Part shown: positions 39,947 through 46,814 of the stretch, piece after piece
How the letters are laid out: each line of letters opens with the position of its first letter
How positions within the stretch are numbered: position 1 is the first letter of the stretch
DNA from: an uncultured Bacilli bacterium
Lineage (GTDB): Bacteria; Bacillota_I; Bacilli_A; RF39; UBA660
Direction: 5' to 3'
DNA: 64,000 bases
Assembly: GCA_934129945.1 (NCBI GenBank)
Contig: CAKOXC010000001.1
Span: 241,016-305,015 of the forward strand
The notes under the pieces: generated by a model
Told to the model about the DNA's origin: nothing
Databases searched by the model: none
Seen by the model: only the letters and a program-made list of their open reading frames with translations
Program-made: the position numbers and the translations under genes

Positions 39947-41143
39947 ATGAGCAAGAAAATAGTCATAGATCCTGGTCATGGTGGAAGTGATCCAGGTACT
40001 TCAGCTAATGGAATAACTGAAAAAGACTACACTTTAAAAATAAGTCAATATATGAAAAAAAGATTGGATGATTTAGGAATTGAGAATTCTATTACTAGAA
40101 CTGGTGATGAAACACTAGAGCCAAGTGTGAGACCAAAAAGAGTGCAAGATTTTTATGGTACTGGTAGTGATATTATAGTTGTTTCTAATCACATAAATGC
40201 AGGAGGTGCCGATGGTGCTGAAATAATTTATGCATTAAGAAACAATGATACATTACCAAGTAAAATAGCTAAAGAATTAGAAGCTGCAGGTCAAAATGTA
40301 AGAAAGTATTATCAAAGAAGGTTACCTAGTAATCCAGCAAAAGATTATTATTATATATTAAGAGATACACCTAATAATCAATCAATAATAGTCGAATATG
40401 GATTTGTAGATTCACCAGAAGATGACGTTAATCAAATAAAAAATAACTATGAAGAATTAACTGAAGCAGTCGTAAAAGCATTAGCTGACTATGTTGGTGT
40501 TACTTACAGTCCTCCAGTTGGATCTAATACTTATGTAGTAAAAAAAGGTGATACTTTGTGGAGCATTGCTAGAAAAAATAATATTTCTGTAGACGAGTTA
40601 AAAAAATTAAATAATTTAACATCTAATTCGTTAAGTTTAAATCAAGTATTAAAGTTACCAACAAGTAATAATGACTTATCAACAACTTATACAGTAAAAT
40701 CAGGAGATACATTATATAAAATAGCAAATCAATTTGGTCTTAGTGTAAATGAATTGAAAAGTATTAACAATTTATCAACAAATAATTTGTCAATCGGACA
40801 AGTTTTAAAAGTAAAAAAAGATACTAGTAATGATAATACTACAAATGATAAATCATCGACATATACGGTTAAAAGTGGAGATACATTGTACTCAATTAGT
40901 AGAAAATTAAATGTGTCAGTCGATGAAATAAAAAGAGCAAATAATCTTACAAACAATTTATTAACAGTTGGACAAACATTACAAATACCAACAGATACAA
41001 CTAAAGTTTATACAGTGAAATCAGGAGATACTCTATATACAATTGCAAGAAATAATAATACGACTGTTTCTGATATAATAGAATTAAACAACTTATCAAC
41101 AAGTAATTTAACTATAGGTCAAAAACTGTTATTACCAAGTTAA
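39947..41143 (+). CDS. N-acetylmuramoyl-L-alanine amidase with four LysM repeats
   Basis: A 398-residue protein. The Amidase_3 domain (residues about 1-175) has zinc-site motifs IDPGHGG, the Glu in GITEKDYTLKIS, VVSNHINAG and catalytic IVEYGFVDSP. Four LysM repeats follow, each starting Y(T/V)VKxGDTL and about 45 residues long, separated by Thr/Ser/Asn linkers. There is no signal peptide, as in CwlC/CwlH amidases that lyse the mother cell at the end of sporulation. GTG 39938 overlaps the SD, so ATG 39947 is chosen. Confidence 0.92.
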   Translation: MSKKIVIDPGHGGSDPGTSANGITEKDYTLKISQYMKKRLDDLGIENSITRTGDETLEPSVRPKRVQDFYGTGSDIIVVSNHINAGGADGAEIIYALRNNDTLPSKIAKELEAAGQNVRKYYQRRLPSNPAKDYYYILRDTPNNQSIIVEYGFVDSPEDDVNQIKNNYEELTEAVVKALADYVGVTYSPPVGSNTYVVKKGDTLWSIARKNNISVDELKKLNNLTSNSLSLNQVLKLPTSNNDLSTTYTVKSGDTLYKIANQFGLSVNELKSINNLSTNNLSIGQVLKVKKDTSNDNTTNDKSSTYTVKSGDTLYSISRKLNVSVDEIKRANNLTNNLLTVGQTLQIPTDTTKVYTVKSGDTLYTIARNNNTTVSDIIELNNLSTSNLTIGQKLLLPS

Positions 41144-41148
41144 AAATT

Positions 41149-41171
41149 AGAGAGTTTCTGCTCTCTTTTTT
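41149..41171 (+). terminator. amidase terminator
   Basis: AGAGAG - TTTCTG - CTCTCT and T's. Confidence 0.85.
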
Positions 41172-41196
41172 AAAATAAAAAAGATGTATAAACATC

Positions 41197-41619
41197 TTAA
41201 TGAAGTTCTTTGCATATTCCTGGATCTGGTATATAAAAACAATGATTTTTGTATCTTCCAGCTAAATCTTGGTTATACCATTTTTGCTTACAAGTTGAAC
41301 CTCTACCTGGGGCATAAAACCATAACGAGTTAGTAGCTGGATGATAATATTCACCATTAAGTACTCTCTTAGCTAATGACTTTTCTAATGAAGTTGCTCT
41401 GCCTTCAAATAAAGAACTTTGAGTTCCAGTAAATTGATTTTTCTGATAAATTGCATCATGAATAGATCTAACATTTTTAAATGTTAAACAATCTACTAAG
41501 GCACGATTAACAACAACATTACCAACCATTAACATTCCAAGATTTCCTTCGCCAAGTGCTTCAGCACGCATAAGTCTAGCTAAATGATCTAATTCTGTAG
41601 TAGAATAATTAATAAACAT
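41197..41619 (-). CDS. cwlJ: CwlJ/SleB-type spore cortex hydrolase
   Basis: A 140-residue Hydrolase_2 protein without signal peptide, the size and layout of CwlJ: LARLMRAEALGEGNLGMLMVGNVVVNRAL with the catalytic Glu, then FKNVRSIHDAIYQKNQF and LWFYAPGRG. CwlJ degrades cortex peptidoglycan during germination. It is convergent to the LysM amidase; both are peptidoglycan enzymes used at opposite ends of the spore's life. Confidence 0.9.
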   Translation of the reverse strand: MFINYSTTELDHLARLMRAEALGEGNLGMLMVGNVVVNRALVDCLTFKNVRSIHDAIYQKNQFTGTQSSLFEGRATSLEKSLAKRVLNGEYYHPATNSLWFYAPGRGSTCKQKWYNQDLAGRYKNHCFYIPDPGICKELH

Positions 41620-41634
41620 ATAATCACCTATTAA

Positions 41635-41643
41635 TATAATATG
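41635..41643 (-). promoter_or_regulatory. candidate mother-cell -10 before cwlJ
   Basis: CATATTATA on the minus strand fits CATAnnnTA. No convincing -35. Confidence 0.35.
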
Positions 41644-41670
41644 TTTTTACTAGATTTATGAGAATAATTG

Positions 41671-41679
41671 TGATATACT
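41671..41679 (+). promoter_or_regulatory. promoter in front of the tRNA-Trp fragment
   Basis: TGaTATACT, 17 bases before the tRNA 5' end. Confidence 0.5.
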
Positions 41680-41695
41680 AATTTCGTATTAACAC

Positions 41696-41740
41696 AGGGG
41701 TGTGGTATAATGGTAGCATAGGAGTCTCCAAAACCTTTGT
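41696..41740 (+). pseudogene. tRNA-Trp 5' fragment
   Basis: AGGGGTG acceptor strand, a D-arm with ATGGTAGC and the anticodon loop CTCCAAA (anticodon CCA) are recognisable. The sequence then diverges and no T-arm or matching acceptor 3' strand follows. It is the promoter-proximal half of a tRNA-Trp gene, interrupted or decayed. Confidence 0.7.
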
Positions 41741-41930
41741 TATAAAAGTTAAAAAGACTGATTTTACCTTATAACTACTGGGTTTATCAAATGTTATGTT
41801 TTGAACTGGTGGCACTTTTGGTGGCATAAGTATAAATTTGAAACATATCATTTCGAATTAAATTAGTTTATAAATGATAATAATATATCATTTTATAATA
41901 TAAATTGTTTGCTCTTAATTGAGCATTTAT
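41741..41930 (+). other. spacer between tRNA-Trp fragment and intact tRNA
   Basis: 190 bases with no gene. It holds tandem GGTGGCA motifs (41809-41825), a dyad AAATGATA/TCATTT, a TATAAT (41894-41899) and a small hairpin GCTC...GAGC just before the intact tRNA. This resembles integration-site debris. Confidence 0.5.
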
Positions 41931-42004
41931 AGGGGTATAATATAGTGGTAGTATGATGGTCTCCAAAACCATTCGCGAGGGTTCAAATCCTTCTACCCCT
42001 GCCA
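41931..42004 (+). tRNA. tRNA-Trp (CCA)
   Basis: Acceptor AGGGGTA (41931-41937) pairs with TACCCCT (41994-42000), followed by discriminator G and encoded CCA. The anticodon arm ATGGT-CTCCAAA-ACCAT has anticodon CCA, and the T-arm contains GGGTTCAAATCC. All four arms can be formed. It borders the ICE and is the likely attachment gene. Confidence 0.93.
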
Positions 42005-42040
42005 GAAAATCAATCGTTTTTAAACGATTTATATATATAT

Positions 42041-42073
42041 ACTAGTAAGAAATCTTACTAGTATTTTTATTTT
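42041..42073 (+). terminator. tRNA-Trp terminator
   Basis: ACTAGTAAGA - AA - TCTTACTAGT then ATTTTTATTTT. A second perfect dyad AATCGTTT/AAACGATT lies at 42012-42029. Confidence 0.85.
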
Positions 42074-42119
42074 CTATTGAGACCATTATACACATAATTA
42101 ATTTTTTTTGCAAACTGAC

Positions 42120-42148
42120 TTGATTAATTTTTTCATGAGAGTTAACAT
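42120..42148 (+). promoter_or_regulatory. ICE promoter with dyad operator
   Basis: TTGATT (42120-42125), 17 nt, TAACAT (42143-42148). The -10 lies inside GAGAGTTAACATCTC, an element repeated at 46116-46129. Confidence 0.5.
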
Positions 42149-42168
42149 CTCAAACGAGGTGATTTTAG

Positions 42169-42432
42169 TTGAGTAAATATGTTTATGAGAATCATGAAGT
42201 TGAAGAAGGATTATTTGTAACATTACAATTAATTGATGCTATCGACATGAAATATAGTTGTTGTTTTCCAGCTGATATTGAAAAGGATATTGAAAAATTG
42301 TCTAGGCACTTAGTTAAATATGTTGAAGGTGAAGACAAACATCCTAATGTAGATATTGAAAATACAAAACTTATACAGCAGTTTATATATAATAAGGATG
42401 ATATTGATAAAATAGAAAAAAATCACAAATAG
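42169..42432 (+). CDS. small ICE protein, unknown
   Basis: An 87-residue acidic protein (MSKYVYENHEVEEGLFVTLQLIDAIDMKYSCCFPADIEKDIEKLSRHL...). TTG 42169 follows GAGGTG at the normal distance. I recognise no family. It is the first gene after the tRNA-Trp and may be controlled by the same regulator as the gene at 46149, since their promoters share a dyad. Confidence 0.7.
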   Translation: MSKYVYENHEVEEGLFVTLQLIDAIDMKYSCCFPADIEKDIEKLSRHLVKYVEGEDKHPNVDIENTKLIQQFIYNKDDIDKIEKNHK

Positions 42433-42453
42433 TATTATATAATGTATGTTATG

Positions 42454-42462
42454 TGTTATAAT
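42454..42462 (+). promoter_or_regulatory. extended -10 promoter
   Basis: TGtTATAAT before the next small gene. Confidence 0.6.
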
Positions 42463-42482
42463 GTTTTTGCAGGTGGTTGTTT

Positions 42483-42884
42483 ATGGATAAATTTGAAAGA
42501 TTAAAAGATATAATTAGAAATAAAAAAAATGATTTTAATATAAATAATTTTGTATTGGATACTAAAGGTTCTAAATCAAATATAAGTGATTATGCTATTG
42601 ATTATAAACAAATAGAAAAACATCCTTATATTATAAATCTATTAACTTACGAAAAATCCATTCCTGAAAAGAAAAAAAATTATGGAAATAAACTTGATTA
42701 TGAAATGAATAAGTATTATTTTCTTAAATTATATATAAATAAAGAAGAAGAATTATTAGAAATAACATTAAATAAATCATCTACAAAAAAAGATATACAT
42801 TTATTATTTTTGAAATATCTTGATAAAATAAACTTCTTGAATATAAATGACTTCTTAGAATATTTATTTAAAGTTCTTCAGTAG
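42483..42884 (+). CDS. ICE protein, unknown
   Basis: A 133-residue Lys-rich soluble protein. No family recognised. AGGTGG lies 6 bases before ATG 42483. A strong terminator follows, so it is a single-gene unit. Confidence 0.75.
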   Translation: MDKFERLKDIIRNKKNDFNINNFVLDTKGSKSNISDYAIDYKQIEKHPYIINLLTYEKSIPEKKKNYGNKLDYEMNKYYFLKLYINKEEELLEITLNKSSTKKDIHLLFLKYLDKINFLNINDFLEYLFKVLQ

Positions 42885-42892
42885 AACTATAT

Positions 42893-42923
42893 AATAACTA
42901 CTTTTAAATGAGTAGTTATTTTT
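42893..42923 (+). terminator. intrinsic terminator
   Basis: AATAACTACT - loop - AGTAGTTATT and T's. Confidence 0.85.
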
Positions 42924-42946
42924 GATAATTTAAATGTCGATTTTTG

Positions 42947-42955
42947 TGTTATAAT
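42947..42955 (+). promoter_or_regulatory. extended -10 promoter of the ICE XRE gene
   Basis: TGtTATAAT. Confidence 0.6.
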
Positions 42956-42980
42956 TATATAGTAGTAAAAATTATTTTGG

Positions 42981-43021
42981 GAGTAGTATTATCCTTGGCT
43001 TTGGTGATACTACTCTTTTTT
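42981..43021 (+). promoter_or_regulatory. leader hairpin with T tract (possible attenuator)
   Basis: GAGTAGTAT (42981-42989) pairs with ATACTACTC (43007-43015) around a 17-nt loop and runs into T's, all between promoter and gene. It looks like a transcription attenuator or a short terminated RNA. Confidence 0.55.
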
Positions 43022-43043
43022 TGTTCAAGAAAGGATGGCTATT

Positions 43044-43307
43044 GTGAATATTAAGGAGATTGATTATGAAACTGATTTTGGAAATGTAAAAATTAAATTA
43101 AATGTTTTAATGGATAAGAAACATATATCAATAAGTACTATGAGTAAATTAGCAAATGTTAAATATGAAATAGTGAAAAAATATTATTATGGTGACAATT
43201 ATGCTTTTACTTCAGAAATACTTGCAAAATTTTGTTATATTTTAGATTGCAAAATAGATGATATATTAGTATATGAAACCTCGAAAGACTATGTAAATCA
43301 AGGCTAA
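43044..43307 (+). CDS. XRE-type helix-turn-helix regulator
   Basis: An 87-residue Cro/C1-like protein (KLNVLMDKKHISISTMSKLANVKYEIVKKYYYGDNYAFTSEILAKFCYILDCKIDDILVYE) whose whole length is the HTH_26-type domain. AAAGGA overlaps the in-frame ATG 43035, so GTG 43044 at normal spacing is preferred. A probable regulator of ICE functions, itself under an attenuator-like leader. Confidence 0.82.
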   Translation: MNIKEIDYETDFGNVKIKLNVLMDKKHISISTMSKLANVKYEIVKKYYYGDNYAFTSEILAKFCYILDCKIDDILVYETSKDYVNQG

Positions 43308-43412
43308 ACAAAGTAAAAGGAGTTTATAAAGAGTTTATAATTTATCATATAAAGTGTTTGATTTTTATAAAGTCAAGGGATAAAATGATTATAATAAGTC
43401 ATAATTATGAAG

Positions 43413-43436
43413 AAGGATGAAAAAAATCCTTTTTTC
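43413..43436 (+). terminator. intrinsic terminator
   Basis: AAGGAT - 7 nt - ATCCTT and T's. Confidence 0.7.
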
Positions 43437-43457
43437 ATTTATTCCACAAATTGGGAA

Positions 43458-43486
43458 TTGACTTAAAAAATACCGAATGCTATTAT
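43458..43486 (+). promoter_or_regulatory. strong promoter
   Basis: TTGACT (43458-43463), 17 nt, TGcTATTAT with -10 at 43481-43486. The leader can form AAGTATT/AATACTT (43494-43527). Confidence 0.75.
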
Positions 43487-43543
43487 AGTCAACAAGTATT
43501 TAAAAACGGTCTTATATCGTAATACTTTGGGGGATTGAATAAT

Positions 43544-43651
43544 ATGGGTTGGATTAATTATCATAGAGATTATTATACTGATGAAAATCAACAAAGAACC
43601 TTCTCCCCTTTTTTTAATAATAGCAGTAATAATTACAAGAGAGCAAACTGA
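43544..43651 (+). CDS. 36-codon small ORF, unknown
   Basis: MGWINYHRDYYTDENQQRT..., Tyr/Asn-rich, ending in the 5' arm of a terminator. GGGGGAT lies about 8-10 bases before ATG. Its own strong promoter and terminator argue that it is a real small gene or a leader peptide for the downstream operon. Confidence 0.5.
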   Translation: MGWINYHRDYYTDENQQRTFSPFFNNSSNNYKRAN

Positions 43652-43678
43652 CTTGTTAATAGTCTTTGCTCTCTTTTT
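43638..43678 (+). terminator. terminator overlapping the small ORF end
   Basis: AGAGAGCAAA - 17 nt - TTTGCTCTCT and T's. Translation of the small ORF would run into the 5' arm. Confidence 0.8.
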
Positions 43679-43695
43679 GTTTGGAGGAAGAAATT

Positions 43696-44160
43696 ATGAG
43701 AAAAAGAAGAACTGACTTTTTAAACGATTATGTTGCTAATCAGTATCCCATTGAAAAATTTAAAGAATTAATTTTTATAACACTTGATATTGTAGAAAAT
43801 TTTTTACTTACATTAGAGTGTGGGTATAATTATAATTCATCGTCAATTGCATCTTATGGGGAAAAATATGGTTCTTCTCAAAGAAATACTAATTCTAAAA
43901 TTGAGAGCATTATAATTAAAAATATGAAAGATGAAGAAAAAATGAGTAATTTTTTAAACTGCTATTTCTCTGCTTACTCTACTTTAAATAAAGATGAAAA
44001 AGATATTTTTGATGCAACATTTGTTGATAGATTAACGGATCAAGAAATAATTGGAAAATATAAAACATATTCAAAACATATTACACAAGTTAGGAAAAGT
44101 GCAATTATTAAATTTTGTTTAAAAAGTGGTTTAGATAAATTTGTTGATTTAATTAAATAA
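43696..44160 (+). CDS. sigma-factor-like/ArpU-type regulator of the ICE
   Basis: A 154-residue protein. The C-terminal part (LNKDEKDIFDATFVDRLTDQEIIGKYKTYSKHITQVRKSAIIKFCL) is built like a sigma region 4 helix-turn-helix, as in phage or ICE ArpU-type activators. The N-terminal half is helical. TTGGAGGAAG precedes ATG 43696. Likely activates transfer or excision genes. Confidence 0.65.
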   Translation: MRKRRTDFLNDYVANQYPIEKFKELIFITLDIVENFLLTLECGYNYNSSSIASYGEKYGSSQRNTNSKIESIIIKNMKDEEKMSNFLNCYFSAYSTLNKDEKDIFDATFVDRLTDQEIIGKYKTYSKHITQVRKSAIIKFCLKSGLDKFVDLIK

Positions 44161-44226
44161 ATAATAACGAGTTTATAGGGATCTCGTTATAAAAAAACTA
44201 AATTTATAAGATAAGGAGGTGAAAAT

Positions 44227-45039
44227 TTAGAAACTTGTAATCCATACTACTCTACAAGATTAGGTAAATTATATAAGGGTGATTGTTTAAAAGTTATGGA
44301 TTATCTTATTGAACAAGGAATTAAAGTTGATGCAATTATAACGGATCCGCCATATGCTGTAACATCATATTCATGGGATCAAATTATTCCATTTGATCAA
44401 ATGTGGGATAAGCTTTCCAAATTGATTAAAGATGATGGTGCTATTGTCCTTTTTGGCAATGAGCCATTTAGTAGTAGTTTGAGGATGAGTAATCCTAAAT
44501 TCTATCGTTATGATTGGAAATGGATAAAAACACAAGTAACAGGATTTCAAAATGCTAAATATCAACCATTAAGATGTTATGAAGATATTATGATATTTTC
44601 GAAATGTGGTGCTGTTGCATCTGCTAAACCACCAATGAGATATTTTCCACAAGGTATTATTCCAGTTAATCTTAAAGTCACAACAAAACCTATAAATTAT
44701 TTAGGTGATAAAAAAAGTGATGAAAAAGTTAGTTATACCCAAGAGGAAGCTAATTTTCCAAGAAATGTTATTCAATTTGCAAGAGAAACTGATTTATATC
44801 ATCCCACACAAAAGCCAATTGTTTTGATGGAATATATTGTATCTACCTATTCTAAACGAGGTGACCTAGTTTTGGATTTCACAAGTGGAAGTGGGTCTAC
44901 CCTTTTAGCATGTGAAGTTCTAAATCGAAGATGGATCGGAATTGAACTTACTGACAAATATTGTGAAGTTATAAAAAAAAGAATTCAAAAAGGAATTCAA
45001 CTAAAATTACAATTTGAATACGATAATGAGAACACATAA
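44227..45039 (+). CDS. DNA methyltransferase (N4/N6, D12-like beta class)
   Basis: A 270-residue amino-methyltransferase. Catalytic motif IITDPPY (about residues 37-43), SAM-binding FTSGSGSTLLACEVLNRRWIGIELTDKYC near the C-terminus, and HPTQKPIVLMEYIVSTY. The N-terminal codons encoding GKLYKGDCLKVMDYL are clearly part of the domain, yet the frame from its upstream stop (44212) contains no ATG, GTG or TTG before 44296. GGAGG lies exactly 7 bases before TTA 44227, the best start. It probably protects ICE DNA from restriction; no partner endonuclease is seen. Confidence 0.88.
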   Translation, partial: LETCNPYYSTRLGKLYKGDCLKVMDYLIEQGIKVDAIITDPPYAVTSYSWDQIIPFDQMWDKLSKLIKDDGAIVLFGNEPFSSSLRMSNPKFYRYDWKWIKTQVTGFQNAKYQPLRCYEDIMIFSKCGAVASAKPPMRYFPQGIIPVNLKVTTKPINYLGDKKSDEKVSYTQEEANFPRNVIQFARETDLYHPTQKPIVLMEYIVSTYSKRGDLVLDFTSGSGSTLLACEVLNRRWIGIELTDKYCEVIKKRIQKGIQLKLQFEYDNENT

Positions 45040-45055
45040 TGGGAGGGATTTTTTT

Positions 45056-45163
45056 ATAAACAAATTATTGTATAAAAAAAGTCGAAAAAACAAAGCACTC
45101 ATTTTATTCGACTACTCATATTATAACAAAAATGCAAAACTATTGCTAGGAGCTATATACTAA
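45056..45163 (+). CDS. 35-codon ORF with ATA start, unknown
   Basis: GGGAGGG is followed after 9 bases by ATA AAC AAA TTA TTG..., an open frame of 35 codons whose TAA overlaps the next ATG (TAATG). The product is basic (NKLLYKKSRKNKALILF...). It may be a leader peptide that couples translation into the VirB2-like gene. TTG 45068 is an alternative start. Confidence 0.4.
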   Translation: MNKLLYKKSRKNKALILFDYSYYNKNAKLLLGAIY

Positions 45164-45402
45164 TGGAAAGCATATTACAGGATGTTTTAAAATTAATAAA
45201 TGACGCTATGGGATATTTAAGGTTGTTCGTGATTGGTGGAACAGCTTTTTTTGTCGCCAAAGACTACGCTCTTAAAATGGCATCAAGTGATGATAATCAA
45301 AAAGCAAGTTATGATCGAAAAATAAAAACTACAATAATTGCAGGTGTATCTGCACTTGTCACAACTCAATTCGTATCATGGATTTTAGGATATTTTAAAT
45401 AA
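45163..45402 (+). CDS. VirB2/TrbC-like small membrane protein
   Basis: A 79-residue protein with an N-terminal amphipathic helix and two hydrophobic segments (about 17-35 and 56-76), the size and topology of type IV secretion pilin-like subunits. It starts a chain of overlapping genes (TAATG at both ends). Sequence alone does not prove the family; conjugation context supports it. Confidence 0.6.
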   Translation: MESILQDVLKLINDAMGYLRLFVIGGTAFFVAKDYALKMASSDDNQKASYDRKIKTTIIAGVSALVTTQFVSWILGYFK

Positions 45403-45818
45403 TGAATCAAAAAGATTTTAAAAAAACAATAAATGAAATTTTAACAGAGGGTAAAATTGAAGGTAAAGATATTAAAAATATTGATACATTAAAGTATTTA
45501 CTTGATGATAGAAAAATTAACAAAAGTTTATATGATGGTTTCACTAAAAATTATGAGATGGAATATGGTTCAAATCGTGATTATATTTTAATGAAAATAC
45601 AGGATATGCTTTATAGATTACATTTATTAGTTAATTATAATTTTGTTGAAAGATATGGAATAATTGATAAGAACAATATTAGAAATGCAATTAGTATTTT
45701 AATTGATAATGATGATATTGATTTTTATGATGCTGTATCTTTTGATGATTCAGATTTTGAAATTGTTGACTTACAAGATTTTGATGTAAGAAACGTGCTA
45801 TGTATAAAAAATATATGA
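45402..45818 (+). CDS. ICE protein, unknown
   Basis: A 138-residue acidic soluble protein, helical in the first 100 residues, ending in an Asp-rich stretch. ATG overlaps the preceding stop. No family recognised. The end overlaps the next gene by 19 bases, so it belongs to the same operon. Confidence 0.7.
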   Translation: MNQKDFKKTINEILTEGKIEGKDIKNIDTLKYLLDDRKINKSLYDGFTKNYEMEYGSNRDYILMKIQDMLYRLHLLVNYNFVERYGIIDKNNIRNAISILIDNDDIDFYDAVSFDDSDFEIVDLQDFDVRNVLCIKNI

Positions 45819-46093
45819 AAAAGAAAACTTGGCATTCATTCGTAAAAAGTCATAATTTAGTTAATCGAATTTATGATATGCTAGATTACTTCCACTGCTT
45901 TGATGAAGTAAAAAATGTGGAGTTAGCAAAAAATCAAATAAAAAATAAGATTCGAAGTATTTATTATGTTGAAACTCTAGCAAAATACTTTGATGATAAA
46001 AAAAATAAACATATAAAAAACATAGAGTTAAGATGTAATCTAATTGATTTAATAAATGATTTAGATTATTTAAAACAATATCTTTATAAATAA
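45800..46093 (+). CDS. ICE protein, unknown
   Basis: A 97-residue basic helical protein (KKKTWHSFVKSHNLVNRIYDMLDYFHCF...). Coupled to the preceding gene. No family recognised. It might be a small immunity or entry-type factor, but nothing in the sequence shows this. Confidence 0.65.
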   Translation: MYKKYMKKKTWHSFVKSHNLVNRIYDMLDYFHCFDEVKNVELAKNQIKNKIRSIYYVETLAKYFDDKKNKHIKNIELRCNLIDLINDLDYLKQYLYK

Positions 46094-46097
46094 AAAT

Positions 46098-46126
46098 TTG
46101 ACATATATTAAAATAAGAGTTAATAT
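46098..46126 (+). promoter_or_regulatory. ICE promoter with dyad operator, second copy
   Basis: TTGACA (46098-46103), 17 nt, TAATAT (46121-46126). The -10 lies in AGAGTTAATATCTC, matching AGAGTTAACATCTC upstream of 42169. Confidence 0.6.
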
Positions 46127-46148
46127 CTCCTAAAAAGAAGGTGATCTT

Positions 46149-46766
46149 ATCAAAAAGAAAATTATTGGATTATTGATTGGTTTATTAATCATTAGTATTA
46201 TTTTTATAATAGGTTTATTTTTGTATAATTTCCATAATAAATATGATTCAAAAAATAAAAATAATCCATCTGTTGTAGAAAAAAAGAATTCTGAGAATAA
46301 AAAAGCTGTTAAAGATGAAGTAAAAATCAAAGATGAAAATGTTGATAAAAAAGATGATGTGAATAATGACGATACTACTTCAAAAAACAATGAATCAAAA
46401 GAGACCAAAACTAATAATTCAAACAAATCAAATATTCAGTCAAACGAAAACAAAAATAACCAGAAAACAACAACTTCCGAAATAACTCAACCACCTGTTC
46501 AACAAGAAGAACAAAAGGAAGAATCGAATAATAATGTTAAAGCAAATAATCCGTGGGATATTCTTGGAATCACAGAAGATCAATATTATAATAAACCATT
46601 ATATAGTTGGGAACGTGTAGATTTTTCAACATATGAAGAGTGTGCTAATTATGGAGAATCTTATAAACCATATTTAAATGGTGAAGAATTGTATCATTGC
46701 TCTACGGTTTCAAGTGCATCAGGCAAAAATCTAGGATGGATGTTTCATACTGAGAAACTTAATTAA
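46149..46766 (+). CDS. single-TM protein with charged linker, unknown
   Basis: A 205-residue protein: KKKIIGLLIGLLIISIIFII membrane anchor, a long Lys/Asn/Asp/Glu-rich linker (about 30-125) and a C-terminal domain of about 70 residues (NPWDILGITEDQYYNKPLYSW...). GAAGG is 7 bases before ATC 46149, which starts a natural signal-anchor sequence; no ATG/GTG/TTG is in frame before TTG 46173, which would delete the positive N-terminus. Located just before the adhesin, so it may be exported with it. Confidence 0.65.
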   Translation: MKKKIIGLLIGLLIISIIFIIGLFLYNFHNKYDSKNKNNPSVVEKKNSENKKAVKDEVKIKDENVDKKDDVNNDDTTSKNNESKETKTNNSNKSNIQSNENKNNQKTTTSEITQPPVQQEEQKEESNNNVKANNPWDILGITEDQYYNKPLYSWERVDFSTYEECANYGESYKPYLNGEELYHCSTVSSASGKNLGWMFHTEKLN

Positions 46767-46770
46767 TACT

Positions 46771-46797
46771 AAAAGACTTTTTAGAAGTCTTTTTTTG
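46771..46797 (+). terminator. intrinsic terminator
   Basis: AGACTT - TTTAG - AAGTCT flanked by A's and T's. Confidence 0.85.
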
Positions 46798-46814
46798 ATG
46801 GGAGGAATGTATAA

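Noticed and set aside
40480..41140. Repetitive DNA in the amidase gene as a repeat array
   Set aside because: It is explained by four LysM domains in one protein.
44160..44200. ATAACGAG/CTCGTTAT dyad as a terminator after the ArpU-like gene
   Set aside because: It is followed by A's rather than T's; it could be an operator but nothing further supports this.
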